Shown in pieces: positions 18,029 through 27,525 of a DNA stretch of 64,000 nucleotides. This DNA comes from Bacteroides sp. UBA7333. GTDB lineage: Bacteria > Bacteroidota > Bacteroidia > Bacteroidales > Bacteroidaceae. The notes below the pieces were generated by a model. That model was not told the origin of the DNA, made no database searches, and saw nothing but the letters and a program-made list of their open reading frames with translations. The translations under genes were made by a program, and so were the position numbers. The DNA is taken from assembly GCA_002471195.1 (NCBI GenBank), contig DKPN01000062.1, positions 52,709-116,708 on the forward strand, in the 5' to 3' direction. Each line of letters opens with the position of its first letter. Positions within the stretch are counted from its first letter, which is position 1.

Positions 18029-19165
18029 ATGAATAATTTTGAATTTGTAAATCCAACTAAATTAATCTTCGGCAAAGGTACTATCGCGCACCTAGGTAAG
18101 TTAATTCCTATAGATAAAAAAATAATGATCACCTTTGGTGGTGGTAGCGTTAAAACAAATGGGGTGTATAACCAAGTAATTGAAGCTTTAAAGAATCATA
18201 ACTTTATTGAGTTTTGGGGCATAGAGCCTAATCCTAAATATGAGACTCTTTTGAAGGCTATTCATTTAGGCCGTGAAGAAAAAATAGACATGCTTCTTGC
18301 AGTTGGTGGTGGTTCAGTAGTGGATGGCACTAAATTTATTGCTGCTGCCATTCCTTATACACAAGGCGAAGAATGGGAACTGATTCTTGATAATTCATTA
18401 GCCAAATCAACCATTCCCTTAGCCGATGTAATAACCTTGCCAGCTACAGGATCGGAAATGAATAATGGTGCTGTAATTTCCAGAGAAGAAACAAAAGAGA
18501 AATATCCATTCTTTACAGATACAAATTTCCCTATTTTTTCGATTCTCGATCCTGAGGTTACTTATTCGTTGCCTAAATTTCAAATCGCTTGTGGTGTAGT
18601 CGATACATACGTACATGTGGTTGAGCAATATCTAACCATACCAGTAGGAACTAAATTGATGGATCGCTGGGCCGAAGGTATTTTGCAAACCCTAATTGAA
18701 ATAGCTCCTGATCTTCGCAAAGAAAAACCTAACTATGACACCATGTGCGAGTATATGCTATCGGCCACAATGGGACTTAATGGGTTTATCGCAATGGGTG
18801 TTGAACAAGATTGGGCAACCCATATGATTGGACATGAATTGACTGCCCTACATGGTTTAACACATGGTGTAACTCTTGCTATAGTTTATCCTGCATTATT
18901 ACGCATCATGAAAGAGCAGAAAAAGATTAAATTATTACAATATGCTAAACGAGTTTGGAACGTTGAAGATGTTGATATTGCTATTGAGAAAACTGAAAAC
19001 TTTTTCCGTGAAATGGGGCTTCCTACTCGTTTAAGTGAAGTAAAAGTTGGAGATGATACCATCGAAGAGATTGTACGTAGATTTGCTGAACGTAAAATAG
19101 TACTTGGTGAGCGTCATAATATCACACCTGATGTAGTAAAACAAATACTTCAAAATGCAAAATAA
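18029..19165 (+). CDS. Iron-containing alcohol dehydrogenase (YqhD/BdhA type)
   Basis: A cytoplasmic NAD(P)H-dependent group III alcohol dehydrogenase of 378 residues that reduces aldehydes to alcohols. The start MNNFEFVNPTKLIFGKG is typical of the YqhD/butanol dehydrogenase branch. The nucleotide-binding region has AVGGGSVVDGTKFIAAA and PATGSEMNNGAVIS. The iron ligands are supplied by Asp in VDTYVHVVEQY and by His residues in MIGHELTALHGLTHGVTLAIV. Induction by redox or aldehyde stress is possible through the divergent Crp/Fnr gene, but this is inference. A very strong terminator follows at 19194, inside the next reading frame. Confidence 0.93.
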   Translation: MNNFEFVNPTKLIFGKGTIAHLGKLIPIDKKIMITFGGGSVKTNGVYNQVIEALKNHNFIEFWGIEPNPKYETLLKAIHLGREEKIDMLLAVGGGSVVDGTKFIAAAIPYTQGEEWELILDNSLAKSTIPLADVITLPATGSEMNNGAVISREETKEKYPFFTDTNFPIFSILDPEVTYSLPKFQIACGVVDTYVHVVEQYLTIPVGTKLMDRWAEGILQTLIEIAPDLRKEKPNYDTMCEYMLSATMGLNGFIAMGVEQDWATHMIGHELTALHGLTHGVTLAIVYPALLRIMKEQKKIKLLQYAKRVWNVEDVDIAIEKTENFFREMGLPTRLSEVKVGDDTIEEIVRRFAERKIVLGERHNITPDVVKQILQNAK

Positions 19166-20096
19166 GAAAAAGAATACCTTATATATTCAGCTGAAAAAGC
19201 AATCATTCCGAGCAGTACTCGGAATGATTGCTTTTTTGTGTTATCAAAATACATGCCACTCTCAATCTACCATTATAAAAAAAGAAATTGAGAAAATAGT
19301 TGCCGATAAAAATGTTAAGTTAGGATTTGCCTTATATGATTTCTCTGATAATAGAATAATTTCGATTCATGGCAAGCATAAGTTTCCAATGCAAAGCGTA
19401 TATAAATTTCCGATTGCCGTTGCATTATTAGATGAAATAGAACGAAATAAGCTATCATTAAATGATAGTATTATCATAACAGCAAAAGATTTAGAACAAA
19501 ACACATGGAGCCCAATAAAAGATCGCTGGCCCAATGGCATTACTTTATCAATAGAGGATATGATGACATATATGGTAGCTCACAGCGATAATATTGCTAC
19601 CGACATATTAATCGAAAAAGTTGGAGGCATCCCACATATACAAAATACCATCAATAATCTAGGCGGAAAAAATATATACATAAGAAATACTGAAAAAGAA
19701 TTGCATTCAGACAGATTTCTACAGTATCAAAATTGGACTACTCCCATTGCAATGGTTCGTTTTTTAAAACGTATGGAAGATGGCAAATTGCTCAATAAGA
19801 ACAATTGCGACTTATTATGGAATATAATGGTGAATACATCAACAGGTTCTATCCATAAATATATTCCACTTACTCATACCATTGCTCACAAAACCGGCTC
19901 ATCAGGTGTTAATAGTTTAGGTATGACAGCTGCACAAAATGATGTGGGTATCATCCAATTCGAAAATGGCAAACGCATCTGTTTTGCTATTTTCTTAACC
20001 GACTCATACTTAAGCACAGATGAAGGCTATGAATTAATAGCCCAAATAGGAAAAATTATCTATTCTGCATATACAAACACTGCAATAAAACTTTAA
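19155..20096 (+). CDS. Class A beta-lactamase (subclass A2, Bacteroidetes type)
   Basis: A periplasmic serine beta-lactamase that would hydrolyse penicillins and probably cephalosporins. All active-site motifs are present: Ser81-Val-Tyr-Lys84 (SxxK), Ser144-Asp-Asn (SDN), Glu180 in RNTEKELH (Glu166 equivalent) and Lys246-Thr-Gly (KTG). LQYQNWT after the omega loop is typical of subclass A2 (CfxA, CepA, CblA, PER). The signal peptide is short and basic, then hydrophobic (KKQSFRAVLGMIAFLCY). The start at 19155 overlaps the dehydrogenase gene by 11 bases. A perfect terminator hairpin lies within the first 28 codons. ATG 19224 is an alternative start, but it would leave no basic n-region. Confidence 0.9.
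   Translation: MQNKKKNTLYIQLKKQSFRAVLGMIAFLCYQNTCHSQSTIIKKEIEKIVADKNVKLGFALYDFSDNRIISIHGKHKFPMQSVYKFPIAVALLDEIERNKLSLNDSIIITAKDLEQNTWSPIKDRWPNGITLSIEDMMTYMVAHSDNIATDILIEKVGGIPHIQNTINNLGGKNIYIRNTEKELHSDRFLQYQNWTTPIAMVRFLKRMEDGKLLNKNNCDLLWNIMVNTSTGSIHKYIPLTHTIAHKTGSSGVNSLGMTAAQNDVGIIQFENGKRICFAIFLTDSYLSTDEGYELIAQIGKIIYSAYTNTAIKL
19194..19237 (+). terminator. Perfect intrinsic terminator inside the beta-lactamase 5' end
   Basis: A 19-bp perfect stem (19194-19212 with 19218-19236), 5-base loop CAGTA and a terminal run of T. It is placed 28 bases after the alcohol dehydrogenase stop, as a normal terminator would be, yet it lies within beta-lactamase codons. Confidence 0.85.
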
Positions 20097-20247
20097 TACA
20101 TTAATAATAAATACCAGATTGGTTCCATCATGCTTAAACCATTATGGATACGATTTTTAAAAAGAATTTAAAACTCATTTTTAGTCACTTCAACCTCTAT
20201 TATTTCCTCTTAAAAAGAGTTACACATCATGTAAGTAATTTGAATTA

Positions 20248-20255
20248 TATATTTG
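20248..20255 (+). promoter_or_regulatory. -7 element for the efflux operon
   Basis: TATATTTG, 28 bases before the start at 20283; no clear -33. The element overlaps an upstream in-frame ATG (20253), which argues for the ATG at 20283. Confidence 0.45.
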
Positions 20256-20282
20256 TGTACAAACCATTTAAAGAGAACACTT

Positions 20283-23200
20283 ATGTTAGAGGCAATTGTA
20301 CGCTTTTCAATCAAGAAAAAGGTATTTATAGGAATTACAACACTTTTCCTACTTATTTTGGGCATCTATTCGATGCTCACTCTACCGGTAGATGCAGTAC
20401 CTGATATCACAAATAACCAGGTTCAGATAGTCACAATTTCACCCACATTGGCACCTCAAGAGGTTGAACAACTCATCACCATGCCAATTGAAATTGCTAT
20501 GAGCAATATAATGAATGTAGAAGAAATTCGCTCAGTTAGTCGATTTGGACTTTCTCTTGTCACCGTGGTCTTTAAAGAAAATGTTCCTACACTTGATGCA
20601 CGACAGCTCATTAACGAACAAATACAAACCGTAAGTAACGAAATTCCTACCGAATTGGGTATTCCCGAGATGATGCCCATCACTACTGGATTGGGCGAAA
20701 TATATCAATATATTTTAAAGGTTGATTCAGCATACGAAGATAAATATGATGCAATGCAGCTACGCACCATACAAGATTGGATTGTCAAACGTCAATTATC
20801 AGGCATACCCGGTATTGTTGAAATAAATAGTTTTGGCGGAAATTTAAAACAATATGAGGTAGCAGTCGATCCCGATGCCTTATTTTCTCTCAATATTACC
20901 ATAGGCGAAGTATTTGATGCACTTAGTCGCAATAACCAGAATACCGGAGGAAGTTATATTGAAAAAGATAAAAATGCTTATTACATCCGTTCAGAAGGTA
21001 TGCTCAATCATTTAGATGATATCAGAATGGTAGTTATAGCCAATCGTAACGGAATTCCGGTACATATTGATGATGTAAGTGAAGTGCGTTTTGGCTCTCC
21101 CAAACGATTTGGTGCTATGACAAAGGATGGTAAAGGCGAATGTGTAGGAGGTATAGCGATGATGTTGAAAGGTGCTAATGCTAATATGGTAACTACCGAA
21201 TTGGAAAAACGAGTAGAAAAAATCCAAAAGATGCTCCCTATGGGTGTTAGTATTGAACCTTACCTAAATCGTTCCGAACTAGTTAGCCGCAATATTTCGA
21301 CTGTTATTTATAATCTTGTTGAAGGTGCTATTATCGTATTCGTAATATTAATTATTTTTTTAGGAAACGTACGTGCCGGTCTCATTGTAGCTTCAGTGAT
21401 ACCCTTAGCAATGCTTTTCGGTTTTATTATGATGCGTATTTTTGGTGTTACTGCTAATCTTATGAGTTTAGGAGCTATTGACTTTGGTATTGTTGTTGAT
21501 GGTTCGATTGTAATTGTAGAAGGCATATTAGCACATATTTATAGCAAATCGTTTAGAGGTAGAAAGTTAAGCCGCAACGAAATGGATAGAGAGGTAGAAA
21601 AAGGGGCTTCTAAAGTTGTTAAATCAGCTACTTTTGCAGTGGTCATTATACTAATTGTATTTTTCCCAATCCTCACTTTAGGTGGAATTGAAGGCAAATA
21701 TTTCACACCAATGGCAAAAACTCTTGTATTTTGTATAATTGGTGCATTATTGTTATCACTCACCTATGTTCCAATGATGGCTTCTTTATTCTTAAAACAT
21801 ACCATCGAAATAAAACCGACCTTTGCAGATCATTTTTTTGAATGGCTGAATAAAGGGTATCAAAAAATATTAAAGCTTTGTTTACGTTTTAGTTGGAGCA
21901 CAATTATTGTTTCATTTGCAGCTTTTATCAGTTCAATATTTCTTTTTGGTAGATTGGGGGCCGAATTTATTCCAACACTCGATGAAGGTGATTTTGCAAT
22001 GCAAATGACACTACCGGCGGGAAGCTCGTTAACCGAAAGTATTGAAGTATCACTTGCTGCAGAAAAGACGTTAATGAATGAGTTTCCTGAAATAGAACAT
22101 GTTGTCGCTAAAATTGGTACGGCAGAAGTCCCAACTGATCCTATGGCAGTAGAAGATGCAGATATTATGATTGTAATGAAACCCTTTGCAGAATGGTCTT
22201 CTGCTACAAGTAGATCTGAAATGGTTGAAAAAATGAAGAAATCGCTTGAATCACTTTCTAATAGAGCAGAATTTAATTTTTCACAACCTATTCAATTACG
22301 CTTTAATGAACTTATGACAGGTGCCAAGGCAGATATAGCCATAAAACTATATGGTGAAGATACGCGTGAACTATATGAAAAAGCAAAAGAAGCAGCCAAA
22401 TATGTAGAACAAATAAATGGTGCATCCGATGTTATTGTAGAACAGACGATGGGTCTTCCACAATTAGTTGTAAAATATAATCGCGGTAAGATAGCTAGAT
22501 ATGGCGTGAATATAGAAGAGTTAAACACCATGATACGAACAGCTTATGCAGGAGAAGTAAGTGGTGTTATTTTTGAGAATGAACGTAGATTTGACCTAGT
22601 GGTACGTTTAAATCAGAACAAAGTAGCCGATTTAAATTTAGATCGATTATTTGTTCGTACCACAGAAGGCGTACAAATTCCTGTCAGTGAGTTTGCTTCA
22701 ATCGATTTGGTCGAAGGTCCTTTACAAATAAATCGTGATGCAGCTAAACGTCGAATTGTGATTGGCGTTAACGTAAGAAATGCTGATATACAACAAGTAG
22801 TGCAACAAATAAGCGAATCACTTGATAAAAATATAGATTTGAAACCTGGTTATTATTTTGAATATGGAGGTCAATTCGAGAATCTTCAAAATGCTATTAA
22901 AACTTTATTAATTGTTATTCCAATTGCATTGTTATTAATATTATTGATATTATTTATCAACTTCCGAAATATCACCTATACCCTTTTGGTTTTTTCTACA
23001 GTTCCTTTGTCGCTCATTGGAGGAATTCTTGCTTTATGGCTGCGTGGATTACCTTTCAGCATATCTGCCGGAGTAGGTTTCATTGCACTTTTTGGAGTAG
23101 CTGTACTTAATGGAATATTGATGCTAAATCATTTTCACGATTTACGTGCTTCACGTAAATATGGAATGACCACCCAACAAATCATCAAACATGGGACACC

Positions 23201-24608
23201 TCATTTATTGCGTCCGGTATTCCTTACTGGTTTAGTAGCATCCATGGGTTTTGTGCCAATGGCAATAGCCACTTCAGCTGGTTCAGAAGTACAACGTCCA
23301 CTAGCCACTGTAGTAATTGGAGGACTCATACTATCAACTATACTCACTCTAATTATTATTCCGGTGTTTTATCGCTTAATTCATCAGTCGGGTGTTTCAA
23401 TGAAACGCAAAAAAGGTTGGTCGAAATTTTTATTTATTTTTCCCATGCTAGTATTTGCTTCTTCACTAGATGCTCAGAACACATCCAATCTTGTCAGTCT
23501 AGAACAAGCCATAGAAATAGCGAAACAACATCATCCGCGTTTAATGATAGCTAACAATAACATCAAGCAAGCCCATGCTACAAGAGGCGAAATTATAGAG
23601 ACTACATTAACTTCATTCAGTTATTCATGGGGACAATTAAATAGTGAGGACAAAAATGATCGCGAAATATCAATTGAACAAAGTTTTGGATCATTATTGA
23701 CTCCATTTTATAAAAACACATTAGTGAATCAACGTATCAAATCGAGCACACATTATTATGCGATGGTCGAAAAAGAGATTATAGCTGAGGTAAAGCGTGC
23801 CTGGGCCTATTATCAATATGCTCACAATTTAAATAAACTTTATCAAAACCAAGAAGAGATGGCGACTAACTTAAAAAAGATAGCAACATTACGGTATGAG
23901 CAAGGAGAAATAAATTTACTGGAAAAGAACATGTTGTCTACTTTGGCAGCCGAACTAGACAATCGTCAATTTCAAGCAAAACAAGAAGAGCAACTCGCAT
24001 TGGATCGATTTCGTTGGAGTTGTTATACCGATCTAGAAATTGTACCTAAAGATATTTCACATGAAACGTTTCCAACTGAGATTATTGAAGAATCTCTATC
24101 AACACCACATTTGAGTTATTTTTATAATCGAATATCTGAAGCCAAAACAGAATTAAACATTGAACGTAGTCGCTTCTTTCCTGAACTGTCGATTGGTTAT
24201 ACTCGCCAACATATATTGCCAATAAAGAATCTCAATTCGTGGATGATAGGTATATCAGTGCCTATCTTTTTTGCTCCTCAAACAAGTAAAGTTAAGCAAG
24301 CCAAAATAGCTTATATCAATACTCAAATAGAAGCAGATGAGAATATACGTCAGCTAAGAAATAAATTGATCGAACTTACTTCTCTACTGTATCGAGACAA
24401 AGCTAATATACAATATTATACTGAAACAGCACTCAACGAAGCTAAAGCACTCGAAGAGGCTGCTAGAATTCAGTTACAATATAGCAATATTGATATATCA
24501 GACTATGTGCAATCGATAAATGCTGCACGCGATATAAGAAGTAATTATATTGAAGCGATTTATCGATATAATATTTCTGCACTCGAATATGAATTATATA
24601 AACAATAA
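20283..24608 (+). CDS. Heavy-metal RND efflux pump fused to a TolC-like outer-membrane factor (CusA/CzcA-TolC)
   Basis: A 1441-residue fusion. Residues 1 to about 1035 form an inner-membrane RND pump of the heavy-metal branch: the N-terminal TLPVDAVPDITNNQVQI, the proton-relay segment SLGAIDFGIVVDGSIVIVEG near residue 400, and two sets of six membrane helices around two periplasmic porter regions. From about 1040 a basic stretch and hydrophobic segment (MKRKKGWSKFLFIFPMLVF) lead into a TolC-type factor with SLEQAIEIAKQHHPRLMIANNNI and the repeated helical hairpins. The fusion suggests coordinated assembly of pump and channel and is known in Bacteroidetes. The adaptor and a two-component system follow. 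The cargo is likely Cu, Ag, Zn, Co or Cd; the sequence does not say which. Confidence 0.92.
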   Translation: MLEAIVRFSIKKKVFIGITTLFLLILGIYSMLTLPVDAVPDITNNQVQIVTISPTLAPQEVEQLITMPIEIAMSNIMNVEEIRSVSRFGLSLVTVVFKENVPTLDARQLINEQIQTVSNEIPTELGIPEMMPITTGLGEIYQYILKVDSAYEDKYDAMQLRTIQDWIVKRQLSGIPGIVEINSFGGNLKQYEVAVDPDALFSLNITIGEVFDALSRNNQNTGGSYIEKDKNAYYIRSEGMLNHLDDIRMVVIANRNGIPVHIDDVSEVRFGSPKRFGAMTKDGKGECVGGIAMMLKGANANMVTTELEKRVEKIQKMLPMGVSIEPYLNRSELVSRNISTVIYNLVEGAIIVFVILIIFLGNVRAGLIVASVIPLAMLFGFIMMRIFGVTANLMSLGAIDFGIVVDGSIVIVEGILAHIYSKSFRGRKLSRNEMDREVEKGASKVVKSATFAVVIILIVFFPILTLGGIEGKYFTPMAKTLVFCIIGALLLSLTYVPMMASLFLKHTIEIKPTFADHFFEWLNKGYQKILKLCLRFSWSTIIVSFAAFISSIFLFGRLGAEFIPTLDEGDFAMQMTLPAGSSLTESIEVSLAAEKTLMNEFPEIEHVVAKIGTAEVPTDPMAVEDADIMIVMKPFAEWSSATSRSEMVEKMKKSLESLSNRAEFNFSQPIQLRFNELMTGAKADIAIKLYGEDTRELYEKAKEAAKYVEQINGASDVIVEQTMGLPQLVVKYNRGKIARYGVNIEELNTMIRTAYAGEVSGVIFENERRFDLVVRLNQNKVADLNLDRLFVRTTEGVQIPVSEFASIDLVEGPLQINRDAAKRRIVIGVNVRNADIQQVVQQISESLDKNIDLKPGYYFEYGGQFENLQNAIKTLLIVIPIALLLILLILFINFRNITYTLLVFSTVPLSLIGGILALWLRGLPFSISAGVGFIALFGVAVLNGILMLNHFHDLRASRKYGMTTQQIIKHGTPHLLRPVFLTGLVASMGFVPMAIATSAGSEVQRPLATVVIGGLILSTILTLIIIPVFYRLIHQSGVSMKRKKGWSKFLFIFPMLVFASSLDAQNTSNLVSLEQAIEIAKQHHPRLMIANNNIKQAHATRGEIIETTLTSFSYSWGQLNSEDKNDREISIEQSFGSLLTPFYKNTLVNQRIKSSTHYYAMVEKEIIAEVKRAWAYYQYAHNLNKLYQNQEEMATNLKKIATLRYEQGEINLLEKNMLSTLAAELDNRQFQAKQEEQLALDRFRWSCYTDLEIVPKDISHETFPTEIIEESLSTPHLSYFYNRISEAKTELNIERSRFFPELSIGYTRQHILPIKNLNSWMIGISVPIFFAPQTSKVKQAKIAYINTQIEADENIRQLRNKLIELTSLLYRDKANIQYYTETALNEAKALEEAARIQLQYSNIDISDYVQSINAARDIRSNYIEAIYRYNISALEYELYKQ

Positions 24609-24626
24609 ACTTTAATTAATGACCAT

Positions 24627-25535
24627 ATGAAATTTAAACATATTCTATATCCATCAATTCTTACTTTGGTTTTTACTTCGTGCCAATCGAAAATGGAAAA
24701 TAGCAATGAAGCTATTTTGCCCGAAAAAAGTGTGATACAAAATACTGAAAAGTCTAAATCGAGCGATAGCATATGTGTTGACGCATATACAGCAGCAACA
24801 GCACGTCATAATTCCGTTTCATTAAATGGAATTATCATAAATCCACCCCAAAACGATGCTACAATTGCATTAACAATGGGTGGAATCGTTAGAAGAATCG
24901 AATTATTACCAGGGCAATACATTCAAAAAGGAAGCATTATAGCAACATTAGAAAATCCAGAATTCATTGATTTACAGCAAAATTATTTGGAAAACTCTGC
25001 TCAGATGGTTTATTTAAAAGAAGAATATAATAGACAAAAAACATTATCGGAGCAAAAAGCTGCTTCACTTAAAAAATTTCAAGAATGCGAGGCAGAATAT
25101 AAAACAATGCAAACTAAATTGGCAGCCGATGAAGCCCGTCTATCACTTCTTGGAATGAATGGAAAACAATTAGAAACAGATGGTATAAAATCGTTATTAG
25201 AAGTAAAAGCTCCCATTAGTGGATATGTATCAGAAATAAATATTAACCGAGGAAAATATGTGCAAGCAGGTAATCATATATGCAAAATTATCGATAAAAG
25301 TTCTCCTCTTCTATGTCTTACGACCTATGAAAAAGATTTGGCAGAAATTAAAAATGGAGATCAAATTAAATTCCGAGTCAATGGAATGTCAAACGAAACT
25401 TTTGAAGCAGTGATTATTTCGATAGATCAACAAGTAGATGAAGTAAACCGTTCAATCAAAGTGTATGCTCGCATACTGCAGTCGCATTTGCAATTCCGTC
25501 CAGGCATGTATGTAACGGCACAAATTAATAATTGA
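24627..25535 (+). CDS. Efflux RND periplasmic adaptor (CusB/HlyD family) lipoprotein
   Basis: Membrane-fusion protein of 302 residues that links the RND pump to the outer-membrane channel. It begins with a lipoprotein signal whose lipobox is FTSC (LTLVFTSCQSK). The lipoyl-like half motifs follow (GGIVRRIELLPGQYIQKGSIIATLEN and VKAPISGYVSEININRGKYVQAGNHICKI), separated by an alpha-helical hairpin (about 105-180). The C-terminal beta-barrel ends in LQFRPGMYVTAQI. It is 18 bases downstream of the pump gene, in the same operon. No separate CusF-like domain is seen. Confidence 0.92.
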   Translation: MKFKHILYPSILTLVFTSCQSKMENSNEAILPEKSVIQNTEKSKSSDSICVDAYTAATARHNSVSLNGIIINPPQNDATIALTMGGIVRRIELLPGQYIQKGSIIATLENPEFIDLQQNYLENSAQMVYLKEEYNRQKTLSEQKAASLKKFQECEAEYKTMQTKLAADEARLSLLGMNGKQLETDGIKSLLEVKAPISGYVSEININRGKYVQAGNHICKIIDKSSPLLCLTTYEKDLAEIKNGDQIKFRVNGMSNETFEAVIISIDQQVDEVNRSIKVYARILQSHLQFRPGMYVTAQINN

Positions 25536-25574
25536 AAAAAGTAATCTACATTGAAAAGCAATTATATTTGCAGT

Positions 25575-26648
25575 ATGGCAGGACTAATTACATCGCTAAA
25601 AGTAGATAAATATAATGGAGCCATTGTTATTATTTCAATAACGGTGGCTACACTGATACATTTTCCGGAAACAATTTCATTATTTCACAAATCTCATGGT
25701 GAAATTCTATTTCCAAATATGGATGCCTTAGATGTTGTTTCCGAAGTAACATTTACTTTTATATCACTACTTTTGCTTTTTACTATTAATGGTCAACTTT
25801 TTCATTTTAACTCACCGGCAACACCCATTAGTTGGAAGTCGTTATTTTTATCTTTCATTGTTATGTGGGTGTTTAGTAACCTTTTGGGTAAAAGTTTTGT
25901 TTTTTTACACCAAACATTTAACTTACCCGCTATTGAATCAACTGTACATCATTATCTGCATCCATTGCGCGATATCATAATGAGTACACTAGTTACTACC
26001 TCTAGTTATATTATTCATCTCATTCGTCGGCAACAACTTATAACTACTGAAAATTTAGGATTGCAATCCGAAAATATTCGTAATCAATATGAAGCATTAA
26101 AAAACCAACTAAATCCACACATGCTGTTTAATTCGCTCAATACATTACGTTCGCTAATACGCGAAGATAAAGATCGAGCACAAGATTATATTCAAGAGCT
26201 ATCGCATGTACTTAGATACACATTACAAAGTAATGAATCGCTAGTTGTTTCACTGAAAGACGAAATGAATTTTGTATCAGCATACCTATTTTTATTGAAA
26301 ATGAGATATGAGGATAATTTGAAGTTCAATATCAACATAGATGCTCAGTACGAGAACTATTCGCTTCCACCCATGGCGGTACAAATGTTAATTGAAAATG
26401 CTGTCAAACATAATGAAATAAGTAGTCGACGACCATTAACCATTGACATTAACACCGATAAAAAAGGAAATTTAAAGGTAAGCAATGCTGTACAACCAAA
26501 AATTAATAGTAACCCAGGCATGGGAGTAGGTTTGGCTAATCTTAGTAAGCGTTATCAATTGATATTTCACAAAGAAATTTCTATTACCCATGACAATAAC
26601 TTTATTATTGAAATACCTTTAAGCAATAAAATAGAATGCGTACATTAA
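25575..26648 (+). CDS. LytS-type sensor histidine kinase
   Basis: An inner-membrane sensor kinase of 357 residues. Four hydrophobic segments fill the first ~150 residues. A short helix follows, then the His-kinase domain LKNQLNPHMLFNSLNTLRSLI with the phosphoacceptor His near residue 182. An HATPase region has MLIENAVKHN near 270 and a final PGMGVGLANLSKRYQ. There is no large periplasmic sensor domain. I take ATG 25575; an earlier TTG (25551) is possible. It lies 39 bases after the adaptor gene and overlaps its response regulator by 13 bases, so it probably regulates the efflux system. Confidence 0.92.
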   Translation: MAGLITSLKVDKYNGAIVIISITVATLIHFPETISLFHKSHGEILFPNMDALDVVSEVTFTFISLLLLFTINGQLFHFNSPATPISWKSLFLSFIVMWVFSNLLGKSFVFLHQTFNLPAIESTVHHYLHPLRDIIMSTLVTTSSYIIHLIRRQQLITTENLGLQSENIRNQYEALKNQLNPHMLFNSLNTLRSLIREDKDRAQDYIQELSHVLRYTLQSNESLVVSLKDEMNFVSAYLFLLKMRYEDNLKFNINIDAQYENYSLPPMAVQMLIENAVKHNEISSRRPLTIDINTDKKGNLKVSNAVQPKINSNPGMGVGLANLSKRYQLIFHKEISITHDNNFIIEIPLSNKIECVH

Positions 26649-27427
26649 TCATTGAAGACGAAAAAGCAGCAGTACGAAATCTTATTGCACTGCTTGAAGA
26701 TGCCTATCCATCGATCGAAATTATCGATACACTAGATAGTATAATTGATACACTAGAGTGGTTTAAAGTTAATGAAATGCCCGAATTAATATTTATGGAT
26801 ATTCATTTGGCAGATGGTTCAGTATTCGAGATATTTGAACATATTGAAATCACCTCTCCTATCATCTTTACAACAGCATATGATGAATATGCATTAAGGG
26901 CGTTCAAAGTCAATAGCATTGATTATTTATTAAAACCAATTGGCAAAAACGATATTGAAAATGCATTACGTAAGTTTCAACAGCTAACGTTTAATACAGA
27001 ACAAAACAATACAACAGCCACTACTGACCATACTGAATTAGTTCGATTATTACAGCAGATAAAAAGAACAGAAAGTTATACAACACATTTTTTAATACCT
27101 GCCAAAGGCGACAAACTACTACCTGTATCAATTAATGACATACATCTTTTTTACATTATAGAAGGACAAGTAAGAATGGTACTAAAAGATGGAACAGAAC
27201 ATTTTATAACTCAAACTTTAGATGAGCTGACCGACAATCTTAATCCCGCATTATTTTTTAGAGTCAATCGGCAATTTCTACTTTCGCGAGAAACCATCAA
27301 AGATATTTCATTATGGTTTAATAGCCGATTGTCGATTAATCTTATTCATCCTGTGAATCACGAGAAAATACTTGTTAGTAAAACAAGAGTTCCCGATTTT
27401 AAGAATTGGTTTTCTCATAAAGTTTAG
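26636..27427 (+). CDS. LytTR-family response regulator
   Basis: A 263-residue response regulator. The receiver domain (1-~125) has acidic residues in IIEDEKAA, the phosphoacceptor Asp55 in LIFMDIHLADGS, the conserved Thr in IIFTTAYDEYAL and Lys in SIDYLLKPI. A linker of ~30 residues leads to a LytTR DNA-binding domain (about 160-262; VSINDIHLFYIIEGQVRMVLKDG, FFRVNRQFLLSRETI). It overlaps the kinase gene by 13 bases and is the last gene of the efflux operon, ended by a symmetrical hairpin at 27462-27503. Confidence 0.93.
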   Translation: MRTLIIEDEKAAVRNLIALLEDAYPSIEIIDTLDSIIDTLEWFKVNEMPELIFMDIHLADGSVFEIFEHIEITSPIIFTTAYDEYALRAFKVNSIDYLLKPIGKNDIENALRKFQQLTFNTEQNNTTATTDHTELVRLLQQIKRTESYTTHFLIPAKGDKLLPVSINDIHLFYIIEGQVRMVLKDGTEHFITQTLDELTDNLNPALFFRVNRQFLLSRETIKDISLWFNSRLSINLIHPVNHEKILVSKTRVPDFKNWFSHKV

Positions 27428-27461
27428 TACAAAAATATAAAGTTGATTTGATCAAATGCAA

Positions 27462-27503
27462 AACGTCTGTTTTCTGCATAATTATTTTCAGAAAACAGAC
27501 GTT
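27462..27503. terminator. Bidirectional hairpin between convergent genes
   Basis: A perfect 15-bp stem (27462-27476 with 27489-27503) lies between the response regulator (+) and the C1 peptidase (-). The T tail is short on both sides. Confidence 0.6.
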
Positions 27504-27525
27504 ATATTTAAGGTGATGACGATAA

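Noticed and set aside
19224..20096. Beta-lactamase starting at ATG 19224
   Set aside because: It would remove the basic part of the signal peptide. It is kept only as an alternative, because a terminator precedes it.
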